The position numbers and the translations under genes were made by a program. A DNA stretch of 64,000 nucleotides from Pseudomonas libanensis (GTDB taxonomy: Bacteria > Pseudomonadota > Gammaproteobacteria > Pseudomonadales > Pseudomonadaceae): the NCBI RefSeq assembly GCF_001439685.1, contig NZ_JYLH01000003.1, forward strand, positions 62,001 through 126,000, in the 5' to 3' direction. Each line of letters starts with the position of its first letter. Positions within the stretch are counted from its first letter, which is position 1. Positions 8,542 through 17,491 of this stretch are shown here, in pieces. The notes under the pieces were generated by a model. The model worked only from the letters and a program-made list of their open reading frames with translations. It did no database searches and had not been told where the DNA came from.

Positions 8542-10451
8542 CAGGACAGCGCCTCCAGCTCCGCTTGCAGGGTTTCGAGCAACTCGAGGGCCTCCATCCA
8601 GGTTTCCTCCAACTGCCCTTCGCGCACCTTGAGCTTGGCCTGTTCGGCCAGCAGGTCGCGCAGTTCATCCTTGCGTGCCGCCTCGTACACGGCGCTGTCG
8701 CCCAGGCTGGCTTCGATCCTGGCCAGGCGCTCGTGCACCTTGCCCAGCTCGGCTTCCAGCTTGTCGGCTTCACGCTTGTGCGGGGCCAACTGCTGGCGCA
8801 ATGCGGCGGCAGCCTGGCGCTGGGCTTTCTTGTCGGTCTTGTCCGGATTAACCGGCGTGTTACTGGCCGGCGCATTACGCAGGCGGTAATCGGTCAGCCA
8901 GCGCGCATAGTCGTCCAGGTCGCCGTCGAACTCTTCGACCTTGCCGTCGGCCACCAACAGGAAGTTATCGGTGGTGCTCTTGAGCAGATGGCGATCGTGA
9001 GACACCACCAATACCGCACCGCTGAACTCCTGCAGGGCCATGGTCAGCGCCAGGCGCATTTCAAGGTCCAGGTGGTTGGTCGGTTCGTCGAGCAGCAGCA
9101 GGTTCGGGCGGTCCCAGGCGATCAGGGCCAGGGCCAGTCGGGCTTTTTCGCCACCGGAAAAATTCAGCACGGGCTCGTCGATGCGCGCGCCACGGAAGTC
9201 AAAACCACCGAGGAAATCACGCAAGGTCTGCTCGCGTTCGGTCGGCGCCAGGCGTTGCAGGTGCAACAGCGGGCTGGCCTTGGAATCGAGCGAGTCCAGT
9301 TGGTGCTGGGCGAAGTAACCCACCACCGTGTTCTCGCCACGGGTCAGGCGGCCGGACAGAGGCTCAAGCTCGCCCGAGAGATTCTTGATCAGCGTCGATT
9401 TGCCCGCGCCGTTGGGGCCCAGCAAACCGATACGAGCGCCTGGCGTGAGCTGCAGCTTGACCTTCTCCAGGATGGTTTTGTCGCCATAACCCAGGCGGGC
9501 ATCGGAGAGGTCCAGCAACGGGCTGGAGATCTTCACCGATTCGCGGAATACAAAGTCGAACGGCGAATCGACGTGGGCCGCCGACAGCTCTTCCATGCGC
9601 TCCAGGGCCTTGATCCGGCTCTGGGCCTGGCGGGCCTTGGTGGCCTGGGCCTTGAACCGGGCGATGTAGCTTTCCATGTGCGCACGCTGCGCCTGTTGCT
9701 TCTCATAGGCCTGTTGCTGCTGGGCCAGGCGCTCGGCGCGGGCGCGTTCGAACGCGGTATAGCCGCCGCGGTAAAGGGTGATCTTCTTCTGTTCGACGTG
9801 GGCGATGTTATCGACCACGGCGTCGAGGAAGTCCCGGTCGTGGGAAATCAGCAGCAACGTACCCTGATAGTTCTTGAGGAAGTCTTCCAGCCACAGGATC
9901 GCATCAAGGTCCAAGTGGTTGGTCGGTTCGTCGAGCAGCAGCAGGTCCGAAGGACACATCAGCGCTTGGGCCAGATTGAGGCGCATGCGCCAGCCACCGG
10001 AGAAGTCGGCGACCGGGCGGTCCATCTGTTCGTTGGTAAAACCCAGGCCGGCAAGCATCTTGCGGGCACGGGCGTCGGCGGTATAGCCGTCGGCACTGTC
10101 CAGCTCGGCGTGCAGGCGGGCCTGGGCGGCACCGTCCTGGGTTTTTTCGGCTTCGGCGAGGTCGTGTTGCACCTGGCGCAGGCGCAGGTCGCCATCGAGC
10201 ACGTAGTCGATCGCGATGCGGTCCAGGGTGTCGATCTCCTGGCGCATATGGGCGATGCGCCAGTCGGCCGGCAGCAGACAGTCCCCGGAGTCCGGGGTCA
10301 GCTCACCCAGCAACAAGGCGAACAACGTGGATTTGCCGGCGCCGTTGGCACCGATCAGGCCGGCTTTGTGACCGGCGTGCAGGGTCAGCTCGGCGTCTTC
10401 AAGAAGACGTTGCGGGCCACGCTGTAATGTTAGGCTTTGAAGTCGGATCAT
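8541..10451 (-). CDS. ABC-F family ATP-binding protein (YheS-like)
   Basis: A 636-residue soluble protein with two ATPase cassettes and no membrane domain, typical of ABC-F ribosome-associated translation factors. Walker A motifs are GANGAGKST (34-42) and GPNGAGKST (about residue 345); the signatures FSGGWRMR and FSGGEKAR and two LLLDEPTNHLDL Walker B/D regions are present. Between the cassettes lies a lysine/glutamine-rich linker. The C-terminus is a charged coiled coil, as in YheS. The ATG at 10451 (MIRLQSLTLQRG) is chosen over a longer open frame reaching 10769, whose extra sequence looks non-coding and overlaps the divergent gene. Confidence 0.93.
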   Translation of the reverse strand: MIRLQSLTLQRGPQRLLEDAELTLHAGHKAGLIGANGAGKSTLFALLLGELTPDSGDCLLPADWRIAHMRQEIDTLDRIAIDYVLDGDLRLRQVQHDLAEAEKTQDGAAQARLHAELDSADGYTADARARKMLAGLGFTNEQMDRPVADFSGGWRMRLNLAQALMCPSDLLLLDEPTNHLDLDAILWLEDFLKNYQGTLLLISHDRDFLDAVVDNIAHVEQKKITLYRGGYTAFERARAERLAQQQQAYEKQQAQRAHMESYIARFKAQATKARQAQSRIKALERMEELSAAHVDSPFDFVFRESVKISSPLLDLSDARLGYGDKTILEKVKLQLTPGARIGLLGPNGAGKSTLIKNLSGELEPLSGRLTRGENTVVGYFAQHQLDSLDSKASPLLHLQRLAPTEREQTLRDFLGGFDFRGARIDEPVLNFSGGEKARLALALIAWDRPNLLLLDEPTNHLDLEMRLALTMALQEFSGAVLVVSHDRHLLKSTTDNFLLVADGKVEEFDGDLDDYARWLTDYRLRNAPASNTPVNPDKTDKKAQRQAAAALRQQLAPHKREADKLEAELGKVHERLARIEASLGDSAVYEAARKDELRDLLAEQAKLKVREGQLEETWMEALELLETLQAELEALS

Positions 10452-10501
10452 AATGGCGGCGGAGTCTACCAGCTTCGTTGGCCGCTGGCTTGGGTGTGAA
10501 T

Positions 10502-10966
10502 ATGTGCGCTGACCTGTGGAGCTTTGCCCTCTCGACCTATGCCCGCCCGGGTGTGGAGGCCGAGTGCCTGCGCTTGCAGGAGCAAGGGGCGGATGTGTGC
10601 CTGTTGCTGTGTGGTGCATGGCTGGAACAACGAGGTGTGGCGTATACGTCCGAACGCGTGCAGGCATTGCAGCAGCTAGCTCGCCCCTGGCGGACACAGG
10701 TGGTCGAACCGTTGCGACAAGTGCGTGTGCAATGGCGAGCCATGGCGCAGCAGGATACGCAACTGGCATCGCTACGGGAGCGGGTCAAGACCCTGGAGGT
10801 GGAAGCCGAGCGAGCATTGCTGATGCGCTTGGAAACGCTGGCGCAAGCATGGCCTATCAATGAGGGGGTGGGTCAGTACGGATGGCTTGAAGGCTTGGCG
10901 ACCGAGGCCGCCAACCTGGACCACGACGCGCTGCAGCGGCTGCGAGTCGTGGTCACCAACACTTAG
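10502..10966 (+). CDS. TIGR02444 family protein, function unknown
   Basis: A 154-residue protein beginning CADLWSFALSTYARPGVEAECLRLQEQGADVCLLLCGAWLEQRG, the conserved opening of the TIGR02444 family found next to algP in pseudomonads. The rest is helical and charged (ARPWRTQVVEPLRQVRVQWR). No catalytic motif is recognisable and no function is known. The ATG at 10502 is preferred over an in-frame upstream start at 10478 because the family conservation begins here. It is divergent from the ABC-F gene, 50 bp away, and its stop overlaps the convergent algP stop. Confidence 0.85.
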   Translation: MCADLWSFALSTYARPGVEAECLRLQEQGADVCLLLCGAWLEQRGVAYTSERVQALQQLARPWRTQVVEPLRQVRVQWRAMAQQDTQLASLRERVKTLEVEAERALLMRLETLAQAWPINEGVGQYGWLEGLATEAANLDHDALQRLRVVVTNT

Positions 10967-12000
10967 GAAGCGTTGGTTTGGGCGGTGCTTGGCGCTATCG
11001 GTGCAGGGGTGCTGCTGGTCGATGCGGTTGGAGCGGTTGAGGCGGTCGCAGTGGCAGCAGGTGCTGCTGGAGTGGCTGGCTTGGCGGGTGCTGGTTTTGC
11101 AGCAGCGGGTTTGGCGGCTGGTTTCGCGGCAGCTGGTTTCGCAGTTGGCTTGGCGGCTGGTTTCGCAGCAGCGGCTTTAGCAGCTGGCTTGGCGGCCGGT
11201 TTCGCAGCAGCGGCTTTAGCAGCTGGCTTGGCGGCCGGTTTCGCAGCAGCGGTTTTGGCAGCTGGCTTGGCGGCTGGTTTCGCAGCAGCGGTTTTGGCAG
11301 CTGGCTTGGCGGCTGGTTTCGCAGCAGCGGCTTTAGCAGCTGGCTTGGCGGCTGGTTTCGCAGCAGCGGTTTTGGCAGCTGGCTTGGCGGCTGGTTTCGC
11401 AGCAGCGGTTTTGGCAGTTGGCTTGGCGGCTGGTTTCGCAGCAGCGGTTTTGGCAGCTGGCTTGGCGGCTGGTTTCGCAGCAGCGGTTTTGGCAGCTGGT
11501 TTGGCGGCTGGTTTCGCGGCAGCGGTTTTGGCAGCTGGCTTGACAGCAGGTTTCGCAGCAGCAGTTTTCGCAACCGGCTTGGCTGCAACTTTTGCAGGGG
11601 TACGAGCGCCCAGTGCTTTCCCTACGGCTTCCTTCACACGACCAATGCCCTGGGCCAGCTTCAGGCTTTCCTGAGCGTCTTTCTTGAGTTGGGAAATGTA
11701 GCTGCGGGTCTCAGCTTGACGATCCTTGAGGGCATCCAGCAGGTCCTCAAGTTCTTTAACAGCGTCCTTGGCTTTGGCTTGCGCCTTGGACTTGCCGGCT
11801 GTAGCGGCGTCTTGCAGTTTGGTGCGGGACTTGTGCAGTTTTTCTTGGGCTTTACCGCGTTGTTTTTCCAGTTTGGCGAGCAGTTTTTCTGCATCGGCCA
11901 ACGCCTGGGTACATGCGCTTTCGAGATGTTCGAGCAGGCTGCCCGAAAGTTGTTGGAGCAAGTGCAACGGGGTATTTACAGGCTTCTGTTTGGCCGACAT
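10963..12000 (-). CDS. algP: AlgP (AlgR3) histone H1-like protein
   Basis: A 345-residue basic protein. Residues 1-140 form a helical, charged domain with many Lys/Gln/Ala residues; from 145 onward it is almost only K, A, P and T in a 13-residue tandem repeat of the type KTAAAKPAAKPAA. The C-terminal 40 residues are Pro/Ala/Ser/Thr-rich. In P. aeruginosa AlgP is a DNA-binding protein that influences alginate gene expression and resembles the C-terminal tail of eukaryotic histone H1. Repeat number varies between strains there. The neighbours (TIGR02444, FKBP, algQ) match the known locus. Confidence 0.95.
   Translation of the reverse strand: MSAKQKPVNTPLHLLQQLSGSLLEHLESACTQALADAEKLLAKLEKQRGKAQEKLHKSRTKLQDAATAGKSKAQAKAKDAVKELEDLLDALKDRQAETRSYISQLKKDAQESLKLAQGIGRVKEAVGKALGARTPAKVAAKPVAKTAAAKPAVKPAAKTAAAKPAAKPAAKTAAAKPAAKPAAKTAAAKPAAKPTAKTAAAKPAAKPAAKTAAAKPAAKPAAKAAAAKPAAKPAAKTAAAKPAAKPAAKTAAAKPAAKPAAKAAAAKPAAKPAAKAAAAKPAAKPTAKPAAAKPAAKPAAAKPAPAKPATPAAPAATATASTAPTASTSSTPAPIAPSTAQTNAS
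11140..11568 (-). repeat. 39-bp tandem repeat array inside algP (11 copies)
   Basis: Eleven in-frame copies of a 39-bp unit encode K(T/A)AAAKPA(A/V)KP(A/T)A, covering codons 145-287. Units differ at a few positions (A/T at the second and twelfth residue), so the array is not perfectly homogeneous. A shortened copy follows. Whole units can be gained or lost without breaking the reading frame. Confidence 0.95.
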
Positions 12001-12192
12001 GGTTTACCTCCTGGCTGACGTGGGTGCGGCTCATACTAGCCCTCTGCTCTTACCGCCGCTAGGGCATGTTGACAGTATCGTTTGCCTTGCGTTGCACCGT
12101 ACGAAAATTCTTATCGATATAACGAAAAACCGCGCCACTTTTTACTCACTCACACTGGCATAATCCGTCGCACTTTCGCCGGGAGACTGTCC

Positions 12193-12870
12193 ATGTCGCG
12201 TTACTTTTTTCTAGTGCTTGGCTTGGTGATCTGCGTAGCCGATGCGAGCGAGCAACCGCCGTCAAAAATCACCGCCTCGGATCCGCACGATCTTGCCTAT
12301 AGTCTCGGCGCAAGCCTCGGCGAACGGTTGCGCCAGGAAGTCCCTGACCTACAGATCCAGGCACTGGTGGACGGCCTCAGGCAGGCCTACCAAGGCAAGC
12401 CGCTTGCGCTGGACAACGCTCGTATCGAACAGATACTCGCCCAGCACGAAGCACAGAACGCCGCCGACGCCCAAATCCCTCAAAGCGAAAAAGCACTCGC
12501 CGCCGAACAACAATTCCTGACGCAGGAAAAAACCGTCACTGGCGTGCGCGAATTGGCAGACGGGATCCTGCTCACCGAGCTGGTGCCTGGCACAGGCAAC
12601 AAGCCACTGGCCAGCGATGAGGTGCAGGTGAAATACGTGGGGCGCCTGCCCGACGGGACCGTCTTCGACAAAAGTACGCAGCCGCAATGGTTTCGCCTGG
12701 ACAGCGTGATCAGCGGTTGGAGCAGCGCGTTGCAACAGATGCCGGTGGGTGCGAAATGGCGCCTGGTAATTCCTTCACCGCAAGCCTATGGCGCAGATGG
12801 GGCGGGTGAGTTGATCCCACCCTATACGCCGCTGGTGTTTGAGATCGAACTGCTCGGCACTCGCCACTGA
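12193..12870 (+). CDS. FKBP-type peptidyl-prolyl cis-trans isomerase, exported
   Basis: A 225-residue protein. It has a signal peptide (about 1-19, SRYFFLVLGLVICVADAS), an N-terminal dimerisation domain (about 30-110) and a C-terminal FKBP domain (VQVKYVGRLPDGTVFDKS..WSSALQQMPVGAKWRLVIPSPQAYG..IPPYTPLVFEIELLG). This is the FkpA/Mip layout, so it should act on periplasmic folding. Several active-site aromatic residues are conserved (Y, F, W, Y). The ATG at 12193 follows a GGGAG. It is a conserved member of the algP-algQ locus and faces algQ across a shared terminator. Confidence 0.92.
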   Translation: MSRYFFLVLGLVICVADASEQPPSKITASDPHDLAYSLGASLGERLRQEVPDLQIQALVDGLRQAYQGKPLALDNARIEQILAQHEAQNAADAQIPQSEKALAAEQQFLTQEKTVTGVRELADGILLTELVPGTGNKPLASDEVQVKYVGRLPDGTVFDKSTQPQWFRLDSVISGWSSALQQMPVGAKWRLVIPSPQAYGADGAGELIPPYTPLVFEIELLGTRH

Positions 12871-12875
12871 CCGAT

Positions 12876-12907
12876 AAAAAAACGGTGCGACATGCGCACC
12901 GTTTTTT
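12876..12907. terminator. Bidirectional rho-independent terminator (FKBP gene / algQ)
   Basis: The stem AACGGTGCG / CGCACCGTT with a five-base loop is flanked by a run of seven A on the left and seven T on the right, so it can end transcripts from both converging genes. Confidence 0.93.
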
Positions 12908-12924
12908 TATATCGTCGCCAAGGC

Positions 12925-13383
12925 TCAGACCTGGGTGGCCGCCTCTTCCTTATGGGCGTTGTGCAGCACTTCGATCAGGCAGTCCTCCAACTCAAAACGC
13001 TCATGTAGCAGCGCACCCAATTCTTTGAATTTTTCCGCAACACATTTCCCAGCATCACACAGGTCGGTGAACGCCAGCAGTTTCTCTGTGATCACATCGA
13101 TGCGCGGGTAAATAGTCTCTGCCAGCTCGAGGCCACGCTGGTCGTCAAAGGCTTGCGCCTCTTTGGTCAGTTGCTCGTAGACGCCGAAATGGCCTGCCGA
13201 TACGTAGTCCACCAATACCCCACAGAAATCCTGCAATGGCTCGCGATTCTCACCCAATGCTTCGGGTTTGGCACCGAGAGCATCAAAGGCCCGAACCAGT
13301 TCGTGGCGTGCCTTCAACCAGCTATCGATCAGCTTGTGCACCCCACCCCAGCGTTCCTGAGCATTCTGACAACTTTCCAGCAT
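12925..13383 (-). CDS. algQ: AlgQ (Rsd-type anti-sigma-70 / regulator of alginate production)
   Basis: A 152-residue helical protein of the Rsd/AlgQ family. In Rsd the conserved surface binds region 4 of sigma-70; AlgQ (AlgR2) in P. aeruginosa affects alginate, siderophore and nucleoside diphosphate kinase expression. Visible family features are [30 protein letters not shown] and the central [12 protein letters not shown]. Its length fits, though it is slightly shorter than the P. aeruginosa protein. It is transcribed on its own from the 13384-13592 region and ends at the shared terminator with the FKBP gene. Confidence 0.95.
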   Translation of the reverse strand: MLESCQNAQERWGGVHKLIDSWLKARHELVRAFDALGAKPEALGENREPLQDFCGVLVDYVSAGHFGVYEQLTKEAQAFDDQRGLELAETIYPRIDVITEKLLAFTDLCDAGKCVAEKFKELGALLHERFELEDCLIEVLHNAHKEEAATQV

Positions 13384-13491
13384 GATGATCTCTCTTCCCT
13401 ATAGGGGTGCTGCTGCTATGTACCTGCGCAACACTTCGAGGATAAAGCAGCAGCCGGACAAGGCCGCGTCTGACAAACGGTTTGGATAACG

Positions 13492-13517
13492 CGTGCGGGC
13501 CAGATTATGCCCGCACG
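13492..13517. other. Strong hairpin between algQ and dsbH
   Basis: Nine-base perfect arms CGTGCGGGC / GCCCGCACG enclose an eight-base loop. No T-run follows on either side, so it may be a weak terminator or 3' stabiliser for dsbH, or part of the algQ leader. Which of these it is cannot be decided from sequence. Confidence 0.5.
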
Positions 13518-13592
13518 ACTGTGGCTTCAAGGTACGCAGGAGAGAAAGTTCATACAAGTGTTTAATCCACTCCTACAACCTGCGTTGGGTTT

Positions 13593-14114
13593 TCATGGCC
13601 TTGCAGGGCGCAAATGCCTACAAAATAACAACCTTGAAAATTGCATGGTGCCCAGGATCAGCATGGTTACGAAGAACAACAGGCTCCACTCGGGAAGGCT
13701 CAGTTCAAATAGCGTCCAGGTGATTTCGACGCAATCGACAGTGCCGTTGAACACTGCGCGCATGGCCTGCCAGAACGACAGGCTCTCAATCATGGATTGC
13801 AGGTTGGGCCAGCAATCCCGGACCTGGCCTGACGGCATACTCTGCAATAGTACTTGGCGCCCTGCGGTAATGGCGCCAAGCAGCGCACATCCCATGCTCG
13901 CCAGCCCATACAGGCAAACGCCCAAGCGCCCAGGGTTATAAAGAGCAGCGACCAGGTTGATCAGCGTAAACGTGGCAAGCAACAGGCGTTGTACCTGGCA
14001 TAAAAAACAAGGCTGTAGCAGCGCGCCATATTCCAGATAAAAGGACGCGCCCAACGTCAGCGCACCTGCCATGAACGCCAGGAAAAACAAAGAGCGTAAA
14101 GGGGCCAAAGACAT
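13593..14114 (-). CDS. dsbH: DsbB-family disulfide bond formation protein (DsbH)
   Basis: A 173-residue inner-membrane protein with four transmembrane helices. It would pass electrons from a periplasmic DsbA to ubiquinone. The first redox pair is CFLC (C36/C39) in the first periplasmic loop; the second pair is C101 (RDCW) and C128 (TVDCVE), the normal DsbB spacing. Pseudomonads carry two DsbB-like proteins, and the one beside algQ is named DsbH. It is followed by about 200 bp with a hairpin, then algQ. Confidence 0.93.
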   Translation of the reverse strand: MSLAPLRSLFFLAFMAGALTLGASFYLEYGALLQPCFLCQVQRLLLATFTLINLVAALYNPGRLGVCLYGLASMGCALLGAITAGRQVLLQSMPSGQVRDCWPNLQSMIESLSFWQAMRAVFNGTVDCVEITWTLFELSLPEWSLLFFVTMLILGTMQFSRLLFCRHLRPARP

Positions 14115-14351
14115 TGTTTATCCGCACTGCAAGAGATAGGACGCTACGGTAGAGTAAAGGCCCGACCCCTTTCAATACGCCCTAGAGCAGACTATTCCGC
14201 GAAAACGTAAGGACATCCCGCCAGAGCGCGGAGGAAATTCAATTGCAACAAGTAGGAATTAGTAACAACACCGCTTAAGCCAAGTGTTTACGGGGGCTTG
14301 GCGGACCGGGTGTCAGATAGGTCGGAGCCAATCTGTTCACCCTTTCCTACT

Positions 14352-15593
14352 TCAAACTCGCACAGGGACTGGCAGCGGCGAGGACAGCAGACGATTGTCC
14401 AACAACCCCAGCCCCTCCTGAAACAATTGGTTGCTGCGCTCAGTGTCGCCCAGTTGGGCCAGCAGGCGAGCCAGCTCGGCGCAGGCTTCAGGATTACGCT
14501 GCACTTGCAGACTGCTTTCCAGATAATCCCGTGCCTTGCCCCATAGACTGTTTTGCAGGCAGAGGCGGCCCAGCGTCAACAGCAAACTGGCATCGCCAGG
14601 ATGATCCTTGAGCCAGCCTTCGGCAAACTTCAATTGACGTGCAGGGTCACTGCCGCGCAGCAGGCCATACAGCCGGATCAAGTGGCTGTCATAGTCGCGC
14701 TTGAGCGCGCCACGTAGCACCTCCTCGGCTTTGGCATCCGCACTGAGCCGACGCAGCTGGTCGGCATACGCCAGCACCAGCTGTGGCTGCTGGCGCTGGG
14801 CCGACGTCAATTGCTCCCAGGCCCGTTCGAGGGACTGCAAGCCCGCTTCACCTTGCTCTTCACGCTGGGCAGCCAGGCTGAGGTTCTCGCCCCAGGCGCG
14901 ACGCTCCAGCTCGGCCAGTTCACCGGCGGGCAGCACTTTGTCCTTGCGCAGTTCAGGCAACAGGCGAATCACCGACGACCAATCGCCACGTTGCTGATGC
15001 AGGCGTTGCAACTGTCGCAGCACCTGCGCGTTATGCGGATGACGCTCGTGCATCGCCTGCAAGGTAACCAGGGCGCCTTCGGTATCGCCTCGGTCCATCT
15101 GCAATTGCGCATGGCTCAGTGCAACCGCCAGTTCGGCCTGGGGCTGGCGCTCCAGGGCGCGCTCGAGCAAGCCATCGGACTCCTCATAACGGCCCTGCTC
15201 ATTGGCCGCACGGGCGGCGCCGATGTAATACAACAACGGCTGGCGCTCTGCTTCCGCGGCGCGGTGCAGATGGCGTTCGGCGCTGGCCCAGCGGCCCTCG
15301 GCAAGGTCCATCTGGCCTTGCTCGATAGCAATCTGCACACGGCGGCTGCGGTTGCGCCGCGACCAGGGATTGACCACGCCACTGGATGTGGTGACCAGGC
15401 TCAACAACACGCGCACCAGGTAGATCGCCAGGCCGATGGCAAATACCGCCACCAAGGTAGCCCACAGGCTCGATTCGTAATGCAGCAAATGGGGATAGGT
15501 AATCAGCACGTAGCCGGTGTGTTTCGAAATGCCCACGCCCAGCGCCAGTGCGACCGCAATCGCCAGCACCAGGATCACATAGAAACGCTTCAT
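14352..15593 (-). CDS. hemY: HemY, TPR-containing haem biosynthesis-associated protein
   Basis: A 413-residue protein with two N-terminal transmembrane helices (about 4-25 and 40-62) and a cytoplasmic or periplasmic array of helical TPR repeats (for example LYYIGAARAANEQGRYEESDGLLERALERQPQAELAVAL). Gammaproteobacterial HemY is encoded at the end of hemCDXY. Its role in tetrapyrrole handling is still not clearly defined; it is not the protoporphyrinogen oxidase of the same name in Bacillus. It starts five bases after the hemX stop. Confidence 0.93.
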   Translation of the reverse strand: MKRFYVILVLAIAVALALGVGISKHTGYVLITYPHLLHYESSLWATLVAVFAIGLAIYLVRVLLSLVTTSSGVVNPWSRRNRSRRVQIAIEQGQMDLAEGRWASAERHLHRAAEAERQPLLYYIGAARAANEQGRYEESDGLLERALERQPQAELAVALSHAQLQMDRGDTEGALVTLQAMHERHPHNAQVLRQLQRLHQQRGDWSSVIRLLPELRKDKVLPAGELAELERRAWGENLSLAAQREEQGEAGLQSLERAWEQLTSAQRQQPQLVLAYADQLRRLSADAKAEEVLRGALKRDYDSHLIRLYGLLRGSDPARQLKFAEGWLKDHPGDASLLLTLGRLCLQNSLWGKARDYLESSLQVQRNPEACAELARLLAQLGDTERSNQLFQEGLGLLDNRLLSSPLPVPVRV

Positions 15594-15598
15594 CAGCT

Positions 15599-16714
15599 CT
15601 ACTCCTGGGTCGCCGGTTGGCCAGCCGAGGCCTTGGCATCATCGGCAGACTGATGACGACGTTCGAGGTACGCCTGCACTGCGGCCAGACTCGCCGCCAG
15701 GTCTGGCGTCACCACCGAAACGGCCTTGGATTCGAGTTCAGCGATACGCGCCAGCATCGCCTTGCTCTGCGGGTTGTCCTGGTTGAAGTTGTCTTGCAAC
15801 ACGCTGCGCGCTTCACCCAGCGAGCGGCTGTACACCGCCGATTCGCCATTCAGCGCGGCCCATTGTGCTTGCTCCAGCGCCAGGCTCAGGGCCAGGCGCA
15901 CTTGGTTCAAGCCTTGGCCCGCCAACAATGGGCGGATGTTGTCATCCGGGTTGAAGTCGATGCGGAAGTAACGGGAAATCTGCTCCCACCACTGGCTCAA
16001 CCAGTTCTCCGTATCGCTGGTAGGACGCCCTTGGGAGGAAGGCTCGGTGAGTTGATACTCGGGCGCAATCGCCGCCAACTGCACGACCTGGTCACGCAAG
16101 GCCGCCAGCTGCAGGTAAAGGCCGGTACGATCCGGTTGCTCGGTGCTACGCAGCGCGGCCAGGCTCTTGGCCAGTTGCTCGCGTGCGGCGAAAGCGCCTG
16201 GGTCGCTCTGCTCGCGAAGAATTTCGTCGGCGCCCTGGACCAGCGACTGAGCGCTGTTGATGTCTTGTAAGGCGGACAAGCGCAAGCTGGCCAGGCGGAT
16301 CAGGTGCTCGGCTTCGGCCAGGCGCCAGTCCTTGCGGCTGGCGCCCAATACGGTTTCCAGACGCTGGTTCAGACGCTGCTGATCACCCTGTAGTTGGGCG
16401 ACCAGACGGCGGCGCTCTTCAAGCTCATCCGCGCCCGGCAACTGCGCCAGGCGCGCGGCCAACTGTTGCTGGCTTTGCTTGAGGCTCTGGGATTGGTCAT
16501 CCAGGGTCTGCACCTGGCCCAGCTGATGCTGGCTGCTGGCTTGCAGGGCGCGGACCTGCCAAATCCCCCAGCCGCCGGCGGCTACGCCCGCAGCGCCCAG
16601 CAGCAAGGCGACAATGGCCAGGCCATTGCCACGGCGTGGCGCGCTGACCAGTGTCTCGACCGGCGCATCGAGCGCGGGCTGAGCTTCATCTTTAGGCAAG
16701 GCTGTTTCGCTCAC
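15599..16714 (-). CDS. hemX: HemX, uroporphyrinogen-III C-methyltransferase-like membrane protein
   Basis: A 371-residue protein with a short cytoplasmic tail, one transmembrane helix (about 31-52, GLAIVALLLGAAGVAAGGWGIW) and a long coiled-coil/helical domain. The conserved WRLAEAEHLIRLASLRLSALQDINSA segment identifies the HemX family. Despite the family name it lacks the SAM-binding motifs of true methyltransferases, so the enzymatic label is doubtful. Translation begins with GTG after AAGGA. It is the third gene of the hemC-hemD-hemX-hemY run. Confidence 0.92.
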   Translation of the reverse strand: MSETALPKDEAQPALDAPVETLVSAPRRGNGLAIVALLLGAAGVAAGGWGIWQVRALQASSQHQLGQVQTLDDQSQSLKQSQQQLAARLAQLPGADELEERRRLVAQLQGDQQRLNQRLETVLGASRKDWRLAEAEHLIRLASLRLSALQDINSAQSLVQGADEILREQSDPGAFAAREQLAKSLAALRSTEQPDRTGLYLQLAALRDQVVQLAAIAPEYQLTEPSSQGRPTSDTENWLSQWWEQISRYFRIDFNPDDNIRPLLAGQGLNQVRLALSLALEQAQWAALNGESAVYSRSLGEARSVLQDNFNQDNPQSKAMLARIAELESKAVSVVTPDLAASLAAVQAYLERRHQSADDAKASAGQPATQE

Positions 16715-16732
16715 GTATCCGTCCTTTGCGTA

Positions 16733-17491
16733 TCAGAGAGTGGGAACGGGATAGCTCCCTAACGCCACTAACAAAGCCGCGGCACTCGCGCCACGACAAT
16801 CCACAACTTTTTCTGCGCCAGCAGCCCGCGCCATCGCATAGACGCGCGGACTGGGCACGAACAATGGCAGCTGTGCCACCTCTGGCCAATCGAGGCCGGC
16901 CATGGCCTGCAAGTGTAGAAAACCCTGCCCACTGCTGACCACCAGGCCGTTCAAGCGTTCCAACTGGATGCGCTGCATCAGCGTGCCCGTCTCGTAAGCC
17001 GGGAGAAAACGTCGATACAATTGCAGATAGTCGACACTAGCACCTTGCTCGCGCAAACGCTCTGCCAGCAGCTCCCGCCCGCCTTCGCCGCGCAGGATCA
17101 GCACCCTCGCACCCGGCCGGGCAGTAGCCTCGCGCAATGCAGGCAATTGAAGCAAGGCCTCGCTGTCATCGCCAATGGCTGGATAGTGAACATCGAGGCC
17201 ATGATCGGCCAGTATCTGCCCCGTCGCCGCCCCAACGCTGAACCAGGGCATTGGCGCCGGTGTACTCCCCAATCGTTGCAACGCCAGGCGCGCGGCCGGC
17301 TTGCTCACCACAATGACCGCGCAATAACGCTGCAGCGCGCCGAACAACGCTTGTTGCTCGGGCGTGACCGGCAACGCTTCGGTTTCCAGCAAGGGTAGGC
17401 TGCTGCTGTAGATACCAACCTCGGACAACAAGGCCCCCAGGGCCATCGACTCCTCGGCAGGCCGCGTCAGCAGCACGCGCCAGTCGGTCAC
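16733..17491 (-). CDS. hemD: Uroporphyrinogen-III synthase
   Basis: A 252-residue cytosolic enzyme that inverts ring D and closes hydroxymethylbilane to uroporphyrinogen III. The family is poorly conserved. Recognisable parts are the opening [56 protein letters not shown] and the C-terminal [12 protein letters not shown]. The start is GTG and overlaps the hemC stop by four bases, so it is translationally coupled. Confidence 0.93.
   Translation of the reverse strand: MTDWRVLLTRPAEESMALGALLSEVGIYSSSLPLLETEALPVTPEQQALFGALQRYCAVIVVSKPAARLALQRLGSTPAPMPWFSVGAATGQILADHGLDVHYPAIGDDSEALLQLPALREATARPGARVLILRGEGGRELLAERLREQGASVDYLQLYRRFLPAYETGTLMQRIQLERLNGLVVSSGQGFLHLQAMAGLDWPEVAQLPLFVPSPRVYAMARAAGAEKVVDCRGASAAALLVALGSYPVPTL

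Noticed and set aside
10452..10769. N-terminal extension of the ABC-F gene
   Set aside because: The frame is open, but it overlaps the divergent TIGR02444 gene, is not cassette-like, and the family starts at MIRLQSLTL.
10973..11674. A 233-codon Ala/Gly/Leu-rich frame opposite algP
   Set aside because: It is the complement of the KPAAK repeat, and its hydrophobic pattern follows from the repeat composition. There is no ribosome site of its own.
14244..14279. Eleven-codon frame after GGAGGAAATTCA
   Set aside because: It starts with TTG, leads into antisense of hemY and has no partner gene, so it is not supported as a leader peptide.
14279..14302. Stem GCCAAG / CTTGGC downstream of hemY
   Set aside because: Six pairs with a twelve-base loop and no T-run is not distinguishable from chance.
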